This document shows positions 17,965-27,012 of a stretch of 64,000 nucleotides of DNA, one piece after another. Positions within the stretch are counted from its first letter, which is position 1; each line of letters opens with the position of its first letter. The notes below the pieces were generated by a model that saw nothing but the letters and a program-made list of their open reading frames with translations, was not told the origin of the DNA and did not search any database. Origin of the DNA: Chloroflexota bacterium (GTDB taxonomy: Bacteria > Chloroflexota > Anaerolineae > Aggregatilineales > Phototrophicaceae); NCBI GenBank assembly GCA_011525385.1, contig WTGF01000081.1, positions 1-64,000 on the forward strand, read 5' to 3'. Both the position numbers and the translations under genes were made by a program.

Positions 17965-18942
17965 ATGTTGGAGAATCTTCTTTTGCTTTTGGCCGGCCTC
18001 GCGGGACTTTTCTACGGCGGCAACTGGCTGGTGCGCGGCGCTTCCAATCTGGCGATGTCCTTTGGCGTTTCGATACTGATAATCGCGCTGACCTTTGTCG
18101 CGATCGGCACGTCAATGCCCGAGTTGCTTGTCAGCGTCCAGGCAGCATTGGCTGGCAAGAGCGATTTAGCGATCGGCAATGTACTCGGTTCGAATATCGC
18201 CAATATTGGCTTGATTCTGGGCGCCACGGGCTTGATCGCCCCGCTGAGCGTCAAAGCGGTGCTTTTGCGGCGCGAAATCCCCATCATGATCTTGTTTACC
18301 GTGTTCACCTATATCTTGACGCTGGACGGACAGATTGGACGAGTTGACGGCTTGCTGCTGCTCTTTTCTTTTGCCGGCTTCAACAGCATGTTCTATTTTC
18401 TGGCGAAAAAGGAGCAAGACGCGGGCGATCATCTGCTGGCGGATGTCGACGATGAGCAGATCACGTCCAAACTGGGCAGGCCAAAAGAATTCCTTTTTTT
18501 AATGCTTGGCATTGCCGCGCTGGTGGTCGGTTCGCGCCTGATGGTTGAAGGCGCGGTGAATATCGCCCGCCTGGTCGGCATAAGCGAGTTGGTGATCGCC
18601 ATTACTTTGGTGGCCTTCGGCACGTCGCTTCCGGAACTGGCGGCATCGCTATCGGCAGCGTTTCACAAAAAAACCGATCTCGCGATTGGAAATATAGTCG
18701 GCTCGAACATTGCCAACCTGCTGCTGATCCTGGGCGTGACATCGTTGCTGCGCCCGATCGCTGTCAGCCGCGCCGAAGTTCAGTTCGAGTTCCTGGTCAT
18801 GATCGCCTTTGCCGTCTTGCTAATCCCCTTTGTTCGCCATCAGGAGTTCGGCAGACGTCAGTCGGCGGTCTTTCTGGGCGCTTATATTGCCTTTATCATC
18901 TATAGCCTGGCTGCCGACAGCCCGCAGAGTCTGATACAATGA
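17965..18942 (+). CDS. calcium/sodium-type antiporter of the CaCA family
   Basis: This 325-residue inner-membrane protein exchanges cations across the membrane and resembles YrbG-type bacterial CaCA exchangers. About ten spans are arranged as two inverted halves, each with both alpha-repeat motifs: GTSMPELLVSVQAALAG with GNVLGSNIANIGLIL (first half) and GTSLPELAASLSAAFH with GNIVGSNIANLLLIL (second half). The Glu in each PEL and the Asn in GSN are the expected ion ligands. A hydrophilic loop (about 150-175) separates the halves. It starts 49 bases after the S9 peptidase. The actual ion pair is not determined by sequence. Confidence 0.95.
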   Translation: MLENLLLLLAGLAGLFYGGNWLVRGASNLAMSFGVSILIIALTFVAIGTSMPELLVSVQAALAGKSDLAIGNVLGSNIANIGLILGATGLIAPLSVKAVLLRREIPIMILFTVFTYILTLDGQIGRVDGLLLLFSFAGFNSMFYFLAKKEQDAGDHLLADVDDEQITSKLGRPKEFLFLMLGIAALVVGSRLMVEGAVNIARLVGISELVIAITLVAFGTSLPELAASLSAAFHKKTDLAIGNIVGSNIANLLLILGVTSLLRPIAVSRAEVQFEFLVMIAFAVLLIPFVRHQEFGRRQSAVFLGAYIAFIIYSLAADSPQSLIQ

Positions 18943-19039
18943 CATCGTAGGCGCCTTGCTGTTCATTTTGTATTGCGCTTTCAAGTAAGTAATGAGAATG
19001 CAAAAATGCTTTTGTTCAACCTCCCTCCCCGAAGCATCA

Positions 19040-19303
19040 GCTGAGGAGCGGACACCTTTGAAAATCGAACATTTCTCACGGTTTACCCCTCCCCCCGGCC
19101 CCCTCCCCGAAGCATCGGAGAGGGGGAGCGCGCCACTAGGAGATGGTATTTTTCATGTTCATTTTCTCGTATTTCAGCAAGATAAATCCCAAATTCAATG
19201 GCGAGTCACCCTTCCCTGATGATCCGGGATACTTCCCCCGTGAGGCGGGGACCGAGGGGGCACTGGCCGGGGATGGGGTAGAAAAACATGTCCGCTCCTC
19301 CCC
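19040..19303 (+). mobile_element. dispersed palindromic element (family 2), copy with GCGG stem
   Basis: The element opens GCTGAGGAGCGGACA and closes TGTCCGCTCCTC, a perfect 12-bp terminal stem (19043-19054 with 19289-19300). Its interior is about 85% alike by eye to the reverse complement of 32742-33028: the CCCCTCCCC..GAAGCATCGGAG block, TTCATGTTCATTTTC, GAGTCACCCTTCCCTGATG, GATACTTCCCCCGT and GATGGGGTAGAAAA. A 15-base direct repeat (TCCCCGAAGCATCAG) flanks it at 19026-19040 and 19299-19313. No ORF. Three positions in the terminal stem change together with their partners relative to the other copy. Confidence 0.8.
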
Positions 19304-19318
19304 GAAGCATCAGGGGCG

Positions 19319-19336
19319 CGTAGACACAGCCCTTCG
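19319..19336. repeat. CGTAG module, imperfect copy
   Basis: CGTAGACACAG-CC-CTTCG follows the phrase GAAGCATCAGGGGCG. One base of the closing arm differs from the CTACG seen at 1020-1037 and 32944-32961. Confidence 0.5.
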
Positions 19337-19339
19337 GAG

Positions 19340-19425
19340 GGGGAGCGCATTCGGCGAGATTAGGATTACATCCAGAACTCTCGCTACAAATGAGATTTTT
19401 TCGCATTATTCTATTGGTACTACTT
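19340..19425 (+). repeat. 86-bp dispersed repeat, copy 2
   Basis: Same boundaries and length as 9746-9831 (GGGGAGCGC to GGTACTACTT), with TTTTTTCGCATTATTCTATT near the right end. It lies directly behind the family-2 element and CGTAG module, so these pieces travel together here. The remaining part of the 18943-19455 gap holds no gene. Confidence 0.65.
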
Positions 19426-19455
19426 AGATACGTGAGCCAATGAGCATATATCCAG

Positions 19456-20481
19456 ATGAACCACTTGCCGCCGGTTGAACATTTCAAGAGCAGTACGGGC
19501 GTCGATATCTTCCGCTTTTCGATGCAGCTATTCCCCAACGGTTTCGTTGGCCATGCCTATATTCTCGAAGGCGCGGGCGAGTTGACGCTTGTCGATTGCG
19601 GCTCGGGCATCGGCACCAGCAATGATGATTTGCTCGCCGGTATCGCCGGCATCGGCGAGCGTTTTGGCCGCAAGTTCAGCTTGCAGGACATCGGGCGCAT
19701 CATCATCACGCACGGGCATATCGACCACTTTGGCGGTCTGGCCTTTGTCAAGGAACAGACTGACGCCAGCGTCGGCATTCACGAGCTTGACCGTCGTGTG
19801 CTGACCAATTACGAAGAGCGCGTGATCGTGGCCACAAAAGCGCTGGGAATTTACTTCGAGCGCGCCGGCATCGAACCCGCTTTGCGCGAGACCTTGTTCC
19901 AGATGTACGGCTTCGCCAAGCAGCACGTCACATCCATTGATGTCGATTTCAACATCGCGGACGAGCTTGTGATTGACGGCATGGAATTTATTCATACGCC
20001 GGGTCATTGTCCAGGCCAGGTTTGCATTCGCTTGGGGGATGTTCTGCTTAGCGCCGACCATGTCTTGTCGCGCACGACGCCTCACCAATCGCCCGAAAGC
20101 ATTACGCACTATATGGGGCTCGATCACTATGCCGATTCCTTGCGCAAGCTGCTGCGCTTCGAGGGTATCGGATTGGCGCTCGGCGGACACGAAGATCCCA
20201 TCCACGATCTCTATGGACGTATCCACGCTATCCGCGCCAGCCACAACCGCAAGCTGGATCGCATTCGCAAGATCATGCGCGACCATGGCGAGCCGATGAC
20301 CATTAGCGCCATATCGGGCGCGATGTATCCGCAGGTGGAGGGCTACCATGTGCTGCTGGCGATCGAAGAAGCCGGCGCCCATATCGAGTATCTGTACCAG
20401 CACGGTCACTTGAGGATCGCCAACTTGAAAGAATTCGAGGCGGAAGACAATCCAGCGATCCTTTATTCCCTGCACGATTGA
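19456..20481 (+). CDS. metallo-beta-lactamase-fold hydrolase
   Basis: The 341-residue protein has the zinc-binding set of the MBL fold: THGHIDH (residues 85-91), a later His in IHTPGHCPGQ, Asp in LLSADHVLS, and His in GGHEDPI. The first strands (FVGHAYILEGAGELTLVDCGSG) and a C-terminal helical region ending in a winged-helix-like segment (AISGAMYPQVEGYHVLLAIEEAGAHIEYLYQHGHLRI) match the glyoxalase-II-like/LACTB2 group, which act on thioesters, lactones or RNA. The substrate is not clear. The ATG at 19456 is the only good start; the gene is preceded by the repeat patch and no promoter is obvious. Confidence 0.92.
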   Translation: MNHLPPVEHFKSSTGVDIFRFSMQLFPNGFVGHAYILEGAGELTLVDCGSGIGTSNDDLLAGIAGIGERFGRKFSLQDIGRIIITHGHIDHFGGLAFVKEQTDASVGIHELDRRVLTNYEERVIVATKALGIYFERAGIEPALRETLFQMYGFAKQHVTSIDVDFNIADELVIDGMEFIHTPGHCPGQVCIRLGDVLLSADHVLSRTTPHQSPESITHYMGLDHYADSLRKLLRFEGIGLALGGHEDPIHDLYGRIHAIRASHNRKLDRIRKIMRDHGEPMTISAISGAMYPQVEGYHVLLAIEEAGAHIEYLYQHGHLRIANLKEFEAEDNPAILYSLHD

Positions 20482-20664
20482 ATTGCGTTGGTCAACATGG
20501 ATCGCCTGAAAAAATGCGCATTCACATAGATTTCACGCCGAATTTACCCTGCGATTACAACTTCGTCGACAAACTGTCGTATAGTAGAGCATATTGGTCG
20601 TTTCTGCGTGCCGGTTCAAGCGCGGCGCAACTCGCGGCGCTACCAGGAATCAGAGGAGGGGCAT

Positions 20665-21138
20665 ATGGATGAAAAACCCAAAAACGATAGTGGCGCTGCC
20701 AGTCGCGTGTACGAATTGGCGGGCTTGGTCGACCGTTTTGCCGCCAGCTTGATCGACAGTTTTCTCCTGATTCTCCCGCTTTCAATTGCGGCCTTGATCA
20801 TTTCCTCGCCGGGTCACCAGCTCCCCAAACCGTTCTTGCAATTCGTGCTATTAGCCGTGCCTATCACATATCACTGGTACTTCTGGACGCGGCGCGACGG
20901 CCAGACCCCGGGCAAGTTTGCGCTTGGTATCCGCGTCATCAAGGCGGACGGCAGTGACATCAACGATGTGGACGCCGTCATCCGCGCCATCGGCTACCAC
21001 GTCAGCAGTGTGCTCTTCGGTTTAGGCTTCATATGGGCGCTTTTTGACAAGAACAATCAGTCTTGGCACGATAAAATCGCGCGTACCTATGTAGTCCGCT
21101 GCAGCAAACGGCGCAAAACCGTGGATATCCTCGTCTAA
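20665..21138 (+). CDS. RDD-family membrane protein
   Basis: The 157-residue protein has the RDD signature: Arg-Asp-type residues at the start of span 1 (GLVDRFAASLIDSFLLILPLSIAALI), a second span (about 54-70), RRDGQTPGKFALGIRVIKADG between them, and a third span near 115-130 (SSVLFGLGFIWALFDKNNQSWHDKIARTYVV). RDD proteins are of mostly unknown function, some linked to cation transport. GAGGAGGG lies 4-5 bases before ATG at 20665. The tail ends in basic CSKRRKTVDILV. Confidence 0.88.
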   Translation: MDEKPKNDSGAASRVYELAGLVDRFAASLIDSFLLILPLSIAALIISSPGHQLPKPFLQFVLLAVPITYHWYFWTRRDGQTPGKFALGIRVIKADGSDINDVDAVIRAIGYHVSSVLFGLGFIWALFDKNNQSWHDKIARTYVVRCSKRRKTVDILV

Positions 21139-21177
21139 TCGGCGCTTCCGCGGACGAATTAGCTGACGAATAAACAG

Positions 21178-21708
21178 ATGTTCAAGCTCGCGCAAGGTCT
21201 TGGCGCGTCCCGGTTTGAGGCGGATGAAGCCTATTTGGGCGCGCTAGCGGCCTTTCGGCGTAAAGACCTCAAAACAGCGCTTGCCCAAATCGACGTCGCG
21301 ATTGCGCGGCATCCCGGCCACGCCGAATATCACGCGACGCTCGCGTGGTTTCAACTCGAAGGTGAGGACAGGTCGGGGGCTCGCGCGGGTTTTGATCGGG
21401 CGCTGGCTATCAATCCCTATGAGATGCTGGCCAACTACGGGCTTGGTATGCTGGCCTATAAGGACAAGGATTGGGAAGCCGCTGGGGGCTACTTCCTAAA
21501 CGCCATGGCGGCCCAGCCCGATCGGCCGGAAACGATGTACTATCTTTCACTTGTCCGGCATCGGCAAGGCGATAATGAACGAGCGCTTCACTGGATGGGA
21601 AAGGCGTATGAAGCGTTTGCTGAGGCGGATGACAAGCGCGAAAAGCAATGTCGCGCCTGGATGCGCGAGTTCGCGAAGCTCGCCGACGGAGGCAGGACCC
21701 GCGTCTAG
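21178..21708 (+). CDS. tetratricopeptide-repeat protein
   Basis: The 176-residue soluble protein consists of about four TPR-like helical hairpins: LGALAAFRRKDLKTALAQIDVAIARHPGH, ATLAWFQLEGEDRSGARAGFDRALAINPYE, YGLGMLAYKDKDWEAAGGYFLNAMAAQPDR and YLSLVRHRQGDNERALHWMGKAYEAF (each quoted segment is a separate repeat unit). TPR proteins scaffold protein contacts; the partner is unknown. It starts 39 bases after the RDD gene and is probably in the same unit. Confidence 0.8.
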   Translation: MFKLAQGLGASRFEADEAYLGALAAFRRKDLKTALAQIDVAIARHPGHAEYHATLAWFQLEGEDRSGARAGFDRALAINPYEMLANYGLGMLAYKDKDWEAAGGYFLNAMAAQPDRPETMYYLSLVRHRQGDNERALHWMGKAYEAFAEADDKREKQCRAWMREFAKLADGGRTRV

Positions 21709-21759
21709 TTTCAGGCTACTCGAACTGAACTGAATCCGGAACATGCCCAATCTATTCAC

Positions 21760-23469
21760 TTGATAAACGGGGTCGTTTTTCAATTGCAGAGCATATTCGA
21801 TAGGAACGCTGCGATCGCTTCTCGCAGACCGGGCTTGCGCAAGACCGCGACCCAAATCGCTGTCGTCGCCTTCTTGGCTCTCCTGTCGCTGTCCAGTGAA
21901 GGGCCCCGCGCGTCATTGGCGCAATCCGACGCCGCGCTTTCGCCCATGTGGTGGAAGGACCGCGTGTTTTACGAGATATTCATACGGAGTTTTCGCGATA
22001 GCGATGGCGATGGCATCGGCGACCTGCAAGGCATAATCGAGCGGCTGGACTACCTCAATGACGGTGATCCGGCGACGACCGGCGATTTGGGCATCACCGG
22101 CATTTGGCTGATGCCGCCTGCGGAAGCCCATAGTTACCACGGCTATGACGTCACCGACTATTATGCCCTTGAGCGAGACTACGGCACGATTGAGGACATG
22201 AAGCGCTTGATCGAGGCGGCGCACGAGCGGGGAATCGCCGTCATCGTCGACATGGTCGTCAATCATACATCAAGCCGGCATCCCTGGTTTGTCGCTTCGC
22301 GCCTGGGCGAGGAAGCCTACGACGACTGGTATATCTGGTCCGATGAAGATCCCGGATATGTTGGTCCTTGGGGCGCGGTCGCCTGGCATCGGGCCGGAGG
22401 CCGTTACTACTATGGCGTCTTCTGGGATGGCATGCCCGATCTCAACTATTTGAATCCGGCTGTCACGCAGGAAATGTACGATATCGCGACATTTTGGTTG
22501 CGAGAAATCGGCGTGGATGGTTTCCGCCTGGATGCGATCAAGCACCTTATCGAAGTCGGCGAAAGGCAAGAAAATACCCCCGAAAGCCGCCAATGGCTGA
22601 GCGACTATGAAGCTCATCTGGAGTCAGTCAAACCCAACAGTTTCACCGTTGGCGAGATTTTCAACGGTCCCTCGTTTATTGTCTCGCGCTATGTTGAAGA
22701 ACGCGCTATAGATATTGGCTTCGATTTCAAGCTGTCGGAGGAAATGATCGGCGCTGCTCAGAGCGGTTCAAATCGCAACATTGAGCGCGCCCATCGCAAT
22801 GCCATGCGAGACTATCCGCGCAACCAATTCGCTACCTTCCTCAGCAATCATGATCAAGACCGGTTGATCAACCGGTTGCTGCATGATGTCGGCAGGAATA
22901 AGGTGGCTGCTTCGCTGCTCTTGACGGGTCCCGGCGTTCCCTTCCTCTATTATGGCGAAGAGATTGCGATGGCGGGCAGCAAACCGGATGAACGCATCCG
23001 CAGCCCGATGCAATGGGAGAAGGGCGAGTCTGCCGGGTTCAGCGATGGCGAAGACCTGTGGCAACCATTACAAGACGCGGATAACTTGTCATACGCCAAC
23101 GTCGCTGGCCAAACTGATGATCCAGGTTCGCTGCTCAGCCATTACCGGCGTTTGATCCACCTGCGTAATGCGCATTCAGCGCTGCGGCGCGGCGATCTTA
23201 CGGCGGTCGACAGTTCGCAGCGCGGCGTCTATGCTTTTCTGCGACATGATGATGAGGGTACCCTGCTAGTCGTGATCAATCTTGATGATGAGCCCGCGAC
23301 CGGCTTTTCGCTCTCTCTGGATGAGACAGACTTGTCATTGGGAAAGGCAAGCCTGGCCTATGGTTCCGGCGCCATTGCCTCGCCGCGAATCAACTCGGGG
23401 GACGGCTTCGACGGCTATCAACCGCTGCGGCAACTCGCGCCGCAGAGCATGATCGTTATCGAATTCTGA
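21760..23469 (+). CDS. secreted GH13 alpha-glucosidase/alpha-amylase
   Basis: The 569-residue enzyme has a basic N-region and hydrophobic core (TQIAVVAFLALLSLSS, about 31-46) ending near ASLAQS, so it is exported. The GH13 barrel begins WWKDRVFYEIFIRSFRDSDGDGIGDLQG. Conserved regions are VDMVVNHT, GFRLDAIKH with Asp258, VGEIF with Glu299 and LSNHDQD with Asp365. QMWE-type motifs (RIRSPMQWEKGESAGFS) match the oligo-1,6-glucosidase/neopullulanase/trehalose-synthase side of the family. It would release sugars from alpha-glucans outside the membrane. The start is uncertain: the listed one is TTG with no strong ribosome site, and another TTG lies at 21784. Confidence 0.9.
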   Translation: MINGVVFQLQSIFDRNAAIASRRPGLRKTATQIAVVAFLALLSLSSEGPRASLAQSDAALSPMWWKDRVFYEIFIRSFRDSDGDGIGDLQGIIERLDYLNDGDPATTGDLGITGIWLMPPAEAHSYHGYDVTDYYALERDYGTIEDMKRLIEAAHERGIAVIVDMVVNHTSSRHPWFVASRLGEEAYDDWYIWSDEDPGYVGPWGAVAWHRAGGRYYYGVFWDGMPDLNYLNPAVTQEMYDIATFWLREIGVDGFRLDAIKHLIEVGERQENTPESRQWLSDYEAHLESVKPNSFTVGEIFNGPSFIVSRYVEERAIDIGFDFKLSEEMIGAAQSGSNRNIERAHRNAMRDYPRNQFATFLSNHDQDRLINRLLHDVGRNKVAASLLLTGPGVPFLYYGEEIAMAGSKPDERIRSPMQWEKGESAGFSDGEDLWQPLQDADNLSYANVAGQTDDPGSLLSHYRRLIHLRNAHSALRRGDLTAVDSSQRGVYAFLRHDDEGTLLVVINLDDEPATGFSLSLDETDLSLGKASLAYGSGAIASPRINSGDGFDGYQPLRQLAPQSMIVIEF

Positions 23470-23524
23470 TGCGCTGTTCGTGATGAACTTCGCGGTCGAT
23501 CTCTGGTTGCTGGCTTGCGCGGCA

Positions 23525-23553
23525 TTGCAAGCGAACTCACATCCTCATAGAAT
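23525..23553 (+). promoter_or_regulatory. promoter candidate for the EamA transporter gene
   Basis: TTGCAA (23525-23530), 17 bases, TAGAAT (23548-23553). Transcription would begin near 23560, which supports the TTG start at 23591 over the ATG at 23483 that lies upstream of the promoter. Confidence 0.5.
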
Positions 23554-23590
23554 CACCGGTTATCGCAAAACCAGGCGCGGGAATACTGAT

Positions 23591-24493
23591 TTGGAAACTT
23601 ACATAGGCGAATTGTCCGCCCTCGGCGCGGCCTTTAGCTTTGCGCTGGCGTCGACGACCTTTACGCTGGCCGGCCGCAAATTCGGCGCGACCATGTCGAT
23701 GGCGCTCAGTCTTCAGATTTCGCTGGTCTTTCTGGTTCTGATGCACCAGGCGCTGCTCGGCGAGGCCTTTCCCAGTTCGGCGTCGCTCGAACGCTGGATC
23801 TTTCTTGGCGCTTCGAGCCTGTCCGGCTATGTCGTTTCCTCCGTCATGCTCTTGCGCTCATTTCAATATATTGGACCGCGTCTCGCCATGCTGATCGGCT
23901 CGATCACGCCGATAGTCGCGGCATTGCTGGCCTGGATATTTCTGGGGCAGGGTTTGTCGTCCATCGCTGTATTTGGCATTGTCGTGGTGGTTGCCGGCAT
24001 TGGCTGGGTGGTTTCCGACGACGCGGGACGAGACCTGCGAATGAAAAACGCGAATTACAGTCGTGGCTTGGCGCTTGCGGTTGGATCTGCGATCGGTCAA
24101 GGGGCTTCATTTACTTTGATGTCGGAAGGCGTTGCCGGCGGATTCCACGCGATGAGCGCAGGCGTTATTCGCACCCTGGTTGGATTGGTCATCCTGTGGC
24201 TGGTCATCGTCGCGCGCGGGAAACTGCGGGAAAACTTGCAGCTGATCCGGGCCGAGCCTCGGGCGCTGCTCGTTTTGACATTCGCCTCTTTGGTAGGTCC
24301 GGTCATCGGAACGACCTTGATCTTGCTTTCGCTGCAGTACACCAGCGTCGGCATTTCCTCGACCTTGACCGGCACGACGCCGATTTTGCTGATTCCGATA
24401 GGCTACATCGTGTTTGCTGACAAGATCACCCTGCGCGCTGTCATCGGCACCATGATCGCCATCGCCGGCGTTGCCTTGCTGTTCGCGGCCTGA
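23591..24493 (+). CDS. EamA/DMT-superfamily transporter
   Basis: The 300-residue membrane protein has ten likely spans in two five-span EamA halves: the first starts GELSALGAAFSFALASTTFTLAG, the second GLALAVGSAIGQGASFTLMSEG. The end of each half shows the typical PI-A-LLAWIFLGQGL and TPILLIPIGYIVFADKITL motifs. Members export or import small metabolites (amino acids, nucleosides); the substrate is unknown. The start is set at TTG 23591 because the family opens a few residues before the first span and because the promoter candidate lies at 23525-23553; an in-frame ATG at 23483 would add 36 atypical residues. Confidence 0.85.
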   Translation: METYIGELSALGAAFSFALASTTFTLAGRKFGATMSMALSLQISLVFLVLMHQALLGEAFPSSASLERWIFLGASSLSGYVVSSVMLLRSFQYIGPRLAMLIGSITPIVAALLAWIFLGQGLSSIAVFGIVVVVAGIGWVVSDDAGRDLRMKNANYSRGLALAVGSAIGQGASFTLMSEGVAGGFHAMSAGVIRTLVGLVILWLVIVARGKLRENLQLIRAEPRALLVLTFASLVGPVIGTTLILLSLQYTSVGISSTLTGTTPILLIPIGYIVFADKITLRAVIGTMIAIAGVALLFAA

Positions 24494-24608
24494 GCAAGAA
24501 TCCCATGTGCAATCGAAAGACAGAATGAATGCGCTCTTCCGAGAGAATGGCGTCATGGTGGCAGCCGGCACGGAGACAAGCTGGCGCGGCCGCGCGCTGG
24601 GGCGGCGT

Positions 24609-24637
24609 TTTTCAAGTTTGTCGGATACGGTTATAAT
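24609..24637 (+). promoter_or_regulatory. promoter for the GNAT gene
   Basis: TTTTCA (24609-24614), 17 bases, and a perfect TATAAT (24632-24637). The predicted start of transcription is about 32 bases before the ATG at 24676. Confidence 0.6.
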
Positions 24638-24675
24638 TGGTGACAAGTTCGAAGGAAAGTACCGAGGACTCGGCG

Positions 24676-25200
24676 ATGACCGATTTTAACATCCGTCCCC
24701 TGGAGCGCTCCGACCGAGAGTGGGTGGCGCATTTTCTTGATGAACGCTGGGGTACCACGCAGATTGTCTCCCGCGGCAAAGCTGTTTACGGTCATCTCTT
24801 GCCCGGATTCATAGCGGAACGAAACATGGCGCCCGCCAAAGATGACGCGGAAACCGAAGAAGTTGTGCCCGAAAACATCGGTCTGATCACAGTTCACATT
24901 GGGGACAGGGAGTGCGAAATTACCACGCTCAACAGCCTGTCAGAGTCGATAGGCGTTGGAACGGCCCTCGTAGAGGCGGTCGAGAATTGGGCGCGAGAAG
25001 CTGGCATCGAGAGACTCTGGCTGGTGACGACGAATGACAATTTGGCTGCGCTCAAATTCTGGCAAAAGCGAGACTATGAACTGGTAACCGTCCATCGTAA
25101 CGCAATTGCCGAAGCTCGCCGTATCAAGCCGCAAATTCCTATCACCGGGCTTGATGGGATCACCATCCGCGACGAAATCGAGTTGGAAAAGCGCATGTGA
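24676..25200 (+). CDS. GNAT-family N-acetyltransferase
   Basis: The 174-residue protein transfers an acyl group from a CoA thioester, acceptor unknown. The core includes GLITVHIGDRECEITTLNSLSESIGVGTALVEAVENWAREAG (quoted in two family blocks: the beta4 strand and the acetyl-CoA loop SESIGVGTALV) and IERLWLVTTNDNLAALKFWQKRDYELVTVH, the usual end of the fold. GAGGA sits 7 bases before the ATG at 24676, so the open frame to 24637 is not used. A strong promoter lies immediately upstream. Confidence 0.85.
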   Translation: MTDFNIRPLERSDREWVAHFLDERWGTTQIVSRGKAVYGHLLPGFIAERNMAPAKDDAETEEVVPENIGLITVHIGDRECEITTLNSLSESIGVGTALVEAVENWAREAGIERLWLVTTNDNLAALKFWQKRDYELVTVHRNAIAEARRIKPQIPITGLDGITIRDEIELEKRM

Positions 25201-25238
25201 TAAAGCTGTCGCTCGACCGTCGAGACTGCCCGAGACTA

Positions 25239-25769
25239 TTACTTTGAGCCGTCGGTTCCGCTATCCGCGCCCTCCGCTTCGGCGGCCGGCTCGGCGTTTA
25301 GTCTTCGCTCGCGCAGGAAACTTTCGCCGATGATCAGCAACACGCCGCCGACGATGGCGTGATCTGCCAGGTTGCTGACATTTGATACGAGGCCGGGTAT
25401 CTGATAGTGAATGAAGTCGATGACATGGCCGTGTTGCAGTCGATCAATGACATTACCGATGGCGCCGCCGATTACGATACCTGTAGCCAGCGGCAGAAAA
25501 CGCGCGCCTGGCGCGGCGCTGCGAAAATGCCAGAGCATGATCCCGATGATTAGGAATGCCAGCAGGAGGAAGACATTACCCGCCGCCGGCAGGATGCCAA
25601 AGGCCGCTCCCGTATTGGAACTGCGTGTCAATTGGAAGAATGGCGCCAGCCCTGGAATCGGCTGGACGCTCTGATATAGCTCTAGATTTGCGACTATCCA
25701 GCCTTTGCTGGCTTGGTCGGCCAAGGCCGAAACAATGACTGCCGCTACCAAGATGAACCACTTGCGCAT
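25239..25769 (-). CDS. lspA: lipoprotein signal peptidase (signal peptidase II)
   Basis: LspA cleaves the signal peptide of diacylglyceryl-modified prolipoproteins in the membrane. The 176-residue protein has four spans and both catalytic aspartates: Asp109 in GNVIDRLQHGHVIDF and Asp136 in NLADHAIVGG. NTGAAFG (52-58) is the conserved substrate-facing motif. Typical FN-x-AD is here SNLADH, a mild variant. ATG at 25769 follows GGAG with 5-base spacing; the open frame to 25892 is not needed. The C terminus carries an acidic Ala-Glu tail. A -10-like TACAAT lies on the minus strand at 25798-25803. Several lipoproteins in the window (for example the cytochrome at 53683) would be its substrates. Confidence 0.95.
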   Translation of the reverse strand: MRKWFILVAAVIVSALADQASKGWIVANLELYQSVQPIPGLAPFFQLTRSSNTGAAFGILPAAGNVFLLLAFLIIGIMLWHFRSAAPGARFLPLATGIVIGGAIGNVIDRLQHGHVIDFIHYQIPGLVSNVSNLADHAIVGGVLLIIGESFLRERRLNAEPAAEAEGADSGTDGSK

Positions 25770-25843
25770 AAACGCTCCATGATACCAAGATGCCGCTATT
25801 GTAGCATCGGATTCCGGGAAAGTAACACGCGACACATGAAGGT

Positions 25844-25873
25844 TTGACAGCCCTGTTCGGCGCGTGCTAGTCT
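25844..25873 (+). promoter_or_regulatory. possible promoter for the phosphotransferase gene
   Basis: A perfect TTGACA (25844-25849) is followed after 18 bases by a weak TAGTCT (25868-25873). It lies between the divergent lspA and phosphotransferase genes. Confidence 0.35.
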
Positions 25874-25946
25874 TGTTTGGCTCAAGCGTCACTTGGTCGT
25901 ATCCGTGAACTATCTTACTGACCCCTCGTCTTCACATGGTGAAAGA

Positions 25947-26987
25947 ATGCCGGGTTTCGCAAACTGGACGCTGGATGAACAGAAGCGCTTCTGGTTTGGA
26001 TTGGCGCGCGATGTGATTGAACTGTGGGGGCTTGGCGCTTCGCATTTAGCCTGGCTGGGATATAGCAGCAATGCGGTCTTCAAGGTGAACGCGTCCCGCG
26101 GGATATACGCCTTGCGTTTGCATTTGCCGGGGCGGGTCCGCGCCGCGTACCTGGAATCCGAGTTGACTTGGCTGCAAAATTTGCGTCTGAATACGGAGTT
26201 GTTGGCGTCGGCGCCAGTGCCTTTGCAAGAGGACGCGGCAGAGGTCCTTTTCACATCCCTAAGGCCAGCGCAGCTAGCGCCGGATGCCGTCCTTTGCAGC
26301 CTCTTCGAGTACATCGACGGCGCGAGCAAGTCGGCGGGGGAACTATCCGCCGATGAGGTCCGCGCGGTGGGCGCCTATCTGGGAAGACTTCACCGCCAGG
26401 GGCAGTTTGAACCGCCGGACGGGTTCACGCGTCCAAAAATGGATTGGGAGGGATTGTTTGGCGAAGAGTCGCCATATACAGTGCGGGATCCCATTATAAG
26501 TACCACCGCCGAGCAGGCCGATACCTTCGAGCAGGTAGAAAACCGCGTGCGGACCGTGATGGCCGCGATTGACCGCGGGCCGGACAGTTTTGGACTCATC
26601 CACGGCGATCTGCTCGCGAAAAACATCTTGCACTGTGATGGTCAGCCGGCGGCGCTTGACTTTGAATATTGTGCTTGGGGATATTTTCTCTACGATCTCG
26701 CGCCTTTGCTTTGGCAGCTCAAAGGGGAGCGCCCGGATGATTATGGTCAGCTTGAAGAGGCTATGTGGTCGGGCTACAGGTCGAAGACAGGTCTGGACGA
26801 GCGCATGCGCGCTCATTTGGAAGGTTTCATAGCGGCGCGTCAGCTTGCCTCTTGCCGTTGGTTGCTGGCCAATGCCGGCCATCCTGCGCTGCGCGAGATC
26901 GCGCCGAAATTGCTTGAAGACAGGACATCGGAACTGCGGGACTTCCTGAAAACCGGCGTGTTGAACCGCAAGTCGCTCACGTTGTGA
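25947..26987 (+). CDS. aminoglycoside-phosphotransferase/choline-kinase-fold protein
   Basis: The 346-residue protein has the APH-type kinase core: a nucleotide-binding strand region (YSSNAVFKVNASRGIYALRLHLPG), catalytic loop LIHGDLLAKNILHCDG and the metal motif LDFEYCAWGYFLYDLAPLLW. The family phosphorylates homoserine, choline, fructosamine, methylthioribose or antibiotics; nothing here selects one. ATG at 25947 with GGTGA upstream is preferred to TTG 25893. The MFS transporter starts 25 bases downstream, so the two may form a unit. Confidence 0.85.
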   Translation: MPGFANWTLDEQKRFWFGLARDVIELWGLGASHLAWLGYSSNAVFKVNASRGIYALRLHLPGRVRAAYLESELTWLQNLRLNTELLASAPVPLQEDAAEVLFTSLRPAQLAPDAVLCSLFEYIDGASKSAGELSADEVRAVGAYLGRLHRQGQFEPPDGFTRPKMDWEGLFGEESPYTVRDPIISTTAEQADTFEQVENRVRTVMAAIDRGPDSFGLIHGDLLAKNILHCDGQPAALDFEYCAWGYFLYDLAPLLWQLKGERPDDYGQLEEAMWSGYRSKTGLDERMRAHLEGFIAARQLASCRWLLANAGHPALREIAPKLLEDRTSELRDFLKTGVLNRKSLTL

Positions 26988-27012
26988 TAACCCAACAAGG
27001 CTTAAACTCTTC

